Assembly: GCF_964355755.1 (NCBI RefSeq)
Contig: NC_092673.1
Span: forward strand, 19,227,001-19,291,000
DNA: 64,000 nucleotides
Direction of reading: 5' to 3'
From: Antedon mediterranea
Taxonomy: Eukaryota; Echinodermata; Crinoidea; Comatulida; Antedonidae
Shown here piece by piece: positions 59,287 to 64,000 of this stretch. The position numbers were made by a program, and so were the translations under genes. Position 1 is the stretch's first letter. Each line of letters begins with the position of its first letter. The notes beneath the pieces were generated by a model that was not told the origin of the DNA, ran no database searches, and saw only the letters and a list, made by a program, of their open reading frames with translations.

Positions 59287-61823
59287 TGACGTTGTACGCC
59301 TCCGGTTGTAGGTTGGAGGTTGTGCGGGGCTCGGCCAGGTGATGTGTCTATCAAATCATTGTACAAATGCGAGAGTTCGTGGGCTCCAGTGTCCCGGTTC
59401 ATGGTCTTCTCTTTATTTCTCCTTATATGTAATGATTCTCTAATCTGTCTGTCTTTGCGTTTAGGCTCTTTGGTTAAGATGGTAGCCTCCCAGTTCGGTA
59501 CATGATTGTGTTTTATGACATGTTCTGTAATGGCAGATTTGTGTATGATCGAAGATGTGGATGTTCTGGAGGCCCTAGTCATTACTCCCCCCGTGTTTGT
59601 TGTAACATCTTTTTTGTGATCATTAATTCGTGTTTGTAATGCCCTCCCTGTTTCCCCAATGTAAACTTGTGGACAGTTGCGGCAGGTGACTTCGTAGATT
59701 ACTCCACATGTATCCATCTTCTCGATTTTATCTTTTGGGTGGACGAGGCTATTCTTGATTTTATTTTGGGGTAGGAAATAGGTTCCGACATTGTGATAGG
59801 AGAGAGTGCGTCGTATTCTTTCTGCCATTCCTTTTACATAGGGGATTCCTATGCTACCTCGCATCTTGATCTTTTCCTTCTGTGGTTCGTGTCCTTTGTT
59901 CTTTTTTCTTTTTCGGTTTTCCATAACTCTCTGGAAGGACCACTCTGGATACTGGCAGTTGTGTAACGCTTTCTTGATGTTATCCATCTCAACTTTCCTC
60001 AAATCCATATCTCCCACTACCTTCTCAGCTCTGTCCACAAGCGTGTTTATAAGCCCCAGTTTGTGTTCAAGTGGATGATGTGAGTTGAAATGTAAATATT
60101 GGTCTGTGTGAGTGGGCTTCCGATAGACTGAGGTGGTAACTGTTCCATTGTCATTGAGTGTGATGAGCATGTCCAGGAAAGGTATTGTGTTGTTTGTCAT
60201 CGATTCTGTGGTGAACTTGATATTGTCAGTTATATCGATGTTATTAAGATGTGTGTTAAATGTATGTACTGTACCTATGGGGATAATAGCTAATACATCA
60301 TCAACGTATCGTTTCCAATACACAGGCTTGATGTTAGTGGGTGCCGTGTTTATGGCTTGATGTTCAAGCCACTCTAGATACAAGTTCGCCAATATAGGAC
60401 TTATTGGGCTTCCCATAGCAATGCCTTGTATTTGCCTATAAATGTTACCATTGAACGAGAAATAGGTTTTGTTCACAATTAAACCGAGGAGCTCCATTAT
60501 GTCTGTCACATGTAGTTTAGTTCTATCCAGAAGTGTCGGATCTGTTGTTAGGCGATTTTCGACAACTTTGAGGGCCTCTTCTACTGGTGTTTTTGTAAAC
60601 AGAGATACTACGTCAAACGAGACAAATGTTTCACTTGGTTTGACTATTATTTCTTTTAGTTCACTCGCCAACTCTCCTGAGTAAGTTACATGATGTTCTG
60701 TGTTTCCGACAAGCGGACCCAGGATTTTGGTGAGGAATTGTGCAACGGTGTAAAAAACGGTGTTGATGTTATCTACTATAGGTCTTAATGGCCAATTTGG
60801 TTTATGTATCTTCGGAAGACAATACAACCTAGGTACAATTTCAGCCGTGGGAAACAGCCATTCTTTCTCTCTGTAGTTGATTTTCTTTTCTTTGAACAAC
60901 CTGCCTATGATGTTGACCACTTTTCGTTTATAGTTTTGTGTTGGATTACGTTTTAGCAGTTCGTAAACATTCGTGTCGCTCACCATGGTTCCCACTTTAT
61001 CTTTGTAATCATTAGTATTTAGGATGACAGTAGATCTACCTTTATCCGCTGGGAGAATAAGAATAGATTTATCTTTCTTCAAGTTGTTTATGGCCTTTCG
61101 TTCTTTGGGGGTTAAATTTGAAGGTGGTAGAGTGGTAGATTTTACAATAGCTACAATTTTACTGCGAACGGTGTCTTGTTCTTCCAGGGGGACGAGATCA
61201 GCCGCTTTTTCAGCCGCTACTATGAGATCGTCAATGGGCATGGATCGTGGGCTCGCCGCATAGTTCAATCCCCTTTGTAATGCTGATATTTCGTCCTCAC
61301 TAACCAACTTACTAGACAGATTTACCACCCATTTTTCTCTTAAGATCTTACCGGATAAATCCTGTTCTTGATGTAAATCTCTAGCTGCGTTTTCTGCTTT
61401 GTTTTTCCACCACAACAGTTTGTTTTGTTGTCGTGATCGGCATTTTAAGAATTCCGCTTCACACACTTTGTTTACGTGATTACATACATTGGTGATGTCC
61501 CCTCCGTTGGGAATTAGCGATACGATTTCCTCATTTAAATCTTTCTTTTTGCCTTCTAACTGTGTGATTTTGTTGGTGGTGATTCTTATTCTCTCACGTA
61601 AAAGCTGTCTTTCTGCATGTTTTATTATTTCCTCTGCTTTAGACGATTTGATCGGTCGATATAATTTCAGGCTCGGAGGGGTAATGTCCAACCGCTTACA
61701 ATGAAGGGAGAATACCCGGTGATTTCTCTGCCGTGAAATTTTCTTCGCGATATTTTCCTGTTTGCGTACGATGTTGATGGTTTCTTGACCATATTTTTCT
61801 CTTAAATCTTGAAAGAATTTCAT
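59250..61823 (-). CDS. Penelope-like reverse transcriptase with C-terminal GIY-YIG endonuclease
   Basis: 857 codons, no interruption. It copies its own RNA into a nicked target. N-terminal ~240 residues are coiled-coil-like and basic. RT motifs: LPADKGRSTVIL (253-), FVSFDVVSLFTKTPVEEAL (400-418), GIAMGSPISPILANLYLEWL (467-486), catalytic YVDDVLAI (507-514), IPFLDMLI (547-). A Lys/Arg-rich linker with RKRKKNKG leads to the endonuclease: CGVIYEVTCRNC (706-717, Cys pairs) and YIGETGRALQTRINDHKKD (721-739), the GIY-YIG core with R and H. Full length for the Penelope/Poseidon clade. The ORF end lies inside the pseudo-LTR. Start chosen at the first ATG (61823). Confidence 0.94.
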   Translation of the reverse strand: MKFFQDLREKYGQETINIVRKQENIAKKISRQRNHRVFSLHCKRLDITPPSLKLYRPIKSSKAEEIIKHAERQLLRERIRITTNKITQLEGKKKDLNEEIVSLIPNGGDITNVCNHVNKVCEAEFLKCRSRQQNKLLWWKNKAENAARDLHQEQDLSGKILREKWVVNLSSKLVSEDEISALQRGLNYAASPRSMPIDDLIVAAEKAADLVPLEEQDTVRSKIVAIVKSTTLPPSNLTPKERKAINNLKKDKSILILPADKGRSTVILNTNDYKDKVGTMVSDTNVYELLKRNPTQNYKRKVVNIIGRLFKEKKINYREKEWLFPTAEIVPRLYCLPKIHKPNWPLRPIVDNINTVFYTVAQFLTKILGPLVGNTEHHVTYSGELASELKEIIVKPSETFVSFDVVSLFTKTPVEEALKVVENRLTTDPTLLDRTKLHVTDIMELLGLIVNKTYFSFNGNIYRQIQGIAMGSPISPILANLYLEWLEHQAINTAPTNIKPVYWKRYVDDVLAIIPIGTVHTFNTHLNNIDITDNIKFTTESMTNNTIPFLDMLITLNDNGTVTTSVYRKPTHTDQYLHFNSHHPLEHKLGLINTLVDRAEKVVGDMDLRKVEMDNIKKALHNCQYPEWSFQRVMENRKRKKNKGHEPQKEKIKMRGSIGIPYVKGMAERIRRTLSYHNVGTYFLPQNKIKNSLVHPKDKIEKMDTCGVIYEVTCRNCPQVYIGETGRALQTRINDHKKDVTTNTGGVMTRASRTSTSSIIHKSAITEHVIKHNHVPNWEATILTKEPKRKDRQIRESLHIRRNKEKTMNRDTGAHELSHLYNDLIDTSPGRAPHNLQPTTGGVQRHQQMTSRMTKLH

Positions 61824-62153
61824 TTAGCTTCGATTTTGTATAGATGACAAATTTCGTTTTTGTAAAAGCACAAGTTAACGGAGTACTTACTCGAACGTTT
61901 CGATCTCTATCAGAGATCCTTCTCAACTGACTGCGGGGTGTTAATGCAGCTTGGTCATTCTTGACGTCATCTGTTGATCAGATGACAGATGACGTCAAGA
62001 ATGACCAAGCTGCATTAACACCCCGCAGTCAGTTGAGAAGGATCTCTGATAGAGATCGAAACGTTCGAGTAAGTACTCCGTTAACTTGTGCTTTTACAAA
62101 AACGAAATTTGTCATCTATACAAAATCGAAGCTAAATGAAATTCTTTCAAGAT
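61804..62153. repeat. Large palindrome at the 5' end of the Penelope-like element
   Basis: Two ~171-bp arms (61804-61974 and 61983-62153) meet at CTGTTGATCAGATGACAG. The outer arm ends seven codons into the reading frame, so it is an inverted, truncated second copy formed at insertion. Confidence 0.9.
61844..61976 (-). repeat. Pseudo-LTR of the Penelope-like element (upstream copy)
   Basis: Identical by eye to 59150-59282. Precedes the reading frame on the minus strand. Confidence 0.88.
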
Positions 62154-62165
62154 TTAATAGTATTA
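62154..62165. repeat. Target-site duplication of the Penelope-like element (right)
   Basis: TTAATAGTATTA, matches 59138-59149. Confidence 0.85.
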
Positions 62166-62240
62166 GTTAGAAATTCTATATTCAAAATTAACTAAAAACA
62201 TAATTAGCGTTTTCATTAAAAATGTATCGTAGTGCGTCCC

Positions 62241-62399
62241 ATGCAAAATAGCGCGACCGATTTCAAACGCGACCGATTTCAAACGCGACCGATATCATTA
62301 AACGTATAGCTCTAGCGGCGCGCCATACAAAATACCGGAAGTTGATTTTATCGCGACCGATTTCAAACGCGACCGATTTCAGACGCGACCGATTTCATC
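62241..62399 (-). repeat. Right inverted terminus rich in CGCGACCGATTT
   Basis: Complement of 56893-57019 with one or two more motif copies (six CGCGACCGATTT-type words); ends GACCGATTTCATC. Lengths of the arms differ because of motif copy number. Confidence 0.75.
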
Positions 62400-64000
62400 T
62401 GACACCCAAGAAACATGTCTAAATTCATCAATTTAAAGGATTTATTTGTTACTTTTTCTGTGATTCTCCATCGTAAAACTAAAAGTACTTATGAGGTCTA
62501 ATTCTAAGGTGTGGTATTCAGGATAAAGTTCCTTAAAATTAACACATTTGGAGTCGAAATAAAAGACAGGTGCGAAACGGAACTAGCGCCCCTAGGCCTA
62601 GTAGTGTAGTAGTACTGTACGTAGGCCCTAGACCTACATTAGACTAGGCTTAGGCCTAGCATAGTTTGTTAGCTAGCTAGGCTAGGTAGGGCCTATAGCC
62701 TAGGATACGAAAATAAGATCCAAAAAAAAAGACCTGCTATTAAAACAATACAGGGATCAACCTGAGTTTTCGGCATGTATTGAATATAGGACTATTCCAT
62801 TATTATTTATAGGGGTGTTAGTCAATATGTTGGGTTGGGTGTGCCAGGCTTGTTGAGGCTTCTATTGTTCGTGTCATTGTGCCAATTGTTTTGTATTTCA
62901 CTGTGTTTGATAAAAACAAACAAAAAACTGCTGCTGTAGTTAGCCTATGTGTCTGTAAATTATATCGTATTTTACACTATATTTATATAGCCTATAGGCC
63001 CTAACATGTTTTTTTACCGTCAACAGTTAAATCATATCATGTTTTATTTTACATTTCATGTAATATTATTATATGTTTTTTTTCTCAACAGCCGAATCAA
63101 GTTGTATAGCCTCTTACAAATAACAAGAAAAAATACATTCAAACGTTATTCACAATAAGGAGAAAACATATACAACTTATTTAATTTATGTTTTAATTTA
63201 TATAAATCCAAAGGAAAATTAATGAAACAACAACAATGATGTGGGTATCAGTGGCTGGATCTCAATAGAGATACAAAAAAAAAGCGAAAAGCTAAATCAA
63301 AACGATAAAGTAAAACAGCCAGAAAAACAATTTATATAAATACATCCATGTTTGTTTTTTCCTCAACAGTTTATGACTTTAACAAATTCAGTACACTTAA
63401 AGGCATAAGATTAAGCAAAACATACATTGTGTAACATATTTAATTTAAGGTAAGCTTGTTTTCCTGTCGACGTAACGCCAGGCCTTGTCTTTTGAAAATT
63501 GTAGGTGTGCTACAAATTGCACTCCTGAATACATTTTTCAGGGGTGCTGCGTGTGTGATCGGTCCGCCTAAAAACCGGAAAAACCAAAAAACACCGGAAA
63601 AAACCAAAAAATACCGGAAAAAACAAAAAAATACCAAAAGAAACCGGAAAATACCAAAAAAAATGACTATTTACCGGAAAAAACAACAGATAAACAAATA
63701 AATTAAATGTGATTTTTGTGTCAAAGTCGATCGTCAAACGCCACAAGTAAACATCTTTGTATAGAGGGCGCAGTCAGATTATGGTTAAAATAATAATAAA
63801 ATATAGGCGGCCATTCTTGCTGTAGTTAATCGAGGTCTAAAAAAATAAATATTTACAATACTGTAATATTATTATTAATTTTAATCAATATATTTTTTTT
63901 GTAGGCACGTACGCACCAAGTCACCCCTTTTGGCCAATTTATCCCATTACACTATTTTCATAAATTATACATATATAAAAAAAAACACCGCATTATCTGT
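62400..64000. other. Intergenic, AGGCCTA-rich patch and an A-rich repeat
   Basis: 62590-62710 is dense in CTAGGCCTA and GCTAGCTAGGCTAGG words. 63570-63680 is a degenerate ACCGGAAAAAACCAAAAAAT repeat. No gene supported. Confidence 0.5.

Larger units (their letters stand above)
59150..62153 (-). mobile_element. Penelope-like retroelement, complete, ~3.0 kb
   Basis: Read on the minus strand: an inverted 5' fragment (62153-61983), a pseudo-LTR (61976 to 61844), one intact reading frame (61823-59250) and a downstream pseudo-LTR (59286 to 59150). The two ~133-bp pseudo-LTRs look identical and the 12-bp target duplication is perfect, so insertion is recent. Pseudo-LTRs with an inverted partial copy are characteristic of Penelope-like elements. 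Confidence 0.92.

Noticed and set aside
63456-63746. Lys/Pro-rich and Phe-rich frames near 63.5 kb
   Set aside because: Generated by a degenerate ACCGGAAAAAACC repeat, open on both strands.

Overview
The window looks like nuclear DNA from a marine deuterostome invertebrate. An echinoderm or a close relative is my best guess, but I cannot prove it. The grounds are a long AT-rich intron-bearing gene, dense minisatellites, many transposon families, a Mag/SURL-like Gypsy element, a Penelope-like element with a GIY-YIG domain, and scattered AGGCCTA-type words. Nothing bacterial is present.

The central object is one large gene on the minus strand, from about 47,463 down to 11,715. I reconstruct 25 exons by reading splice sites. 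Every junction keeps the phase, and the summed coding length is 3,558 nt (about 1,185 residues). The predicted domain order is: short N-terminal helical segment, ankyrin repeats (four near-identical exons plus one diverged), ROC GTPase (P-loop GQEGVGKT, TTW, WDHGGQ), COR, a Cys-rich exon, and two death-effector-domain-like modules. This is a Roco protein carrying the adaptor domains of apoptotic and innate-immune signalling. The ankyrin part and the ROC loop are both being expanded by tandem exon duplication, and decayed ankyrin exons flank the live ones.

Layout: 1-6,904 Ty3/Gypsy retrotransposon (its 5' LTR cut by the window edge); 6,905-11,035 minisatellites, a candidate membrane-protein exon and an 18-bp repeat able to encode TPAPED-type hexapeptides; 11,715-26,138 the ROC, COR and DED exons, with an intronic 43-bp satellite, a Helitron end and a dead LINE; 26,973-38,032 an intronic array of seven ~1.5 kb units with Helitron/Helentron-type termini; 38,083-39,966 the ankyrin exon array; 40,975-41,246 a SINE; 41,461-46,815 a 71-bp minisatellite interrupted by a clean Helitron insertion and a PIF/Harbinger-like element; 46,974-47,463 the first coding exons.

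Upstream of the gene are a 31-bp minisatellite (47,607-48,592), mostly featureless AT-rich DNA, and an 89-bp minisatellite of about 32 copies (51,234-54,070). From 56.9 to 62.4 kb there is a nest: long inverted termini rich in AAATCGGTCGCG enclose a MULE-like foldback element and an intact, apparently recent Penelope-like element. The rest, to 64,000, is intergenic. No rRNA, tRNA or CRISPR features were found.
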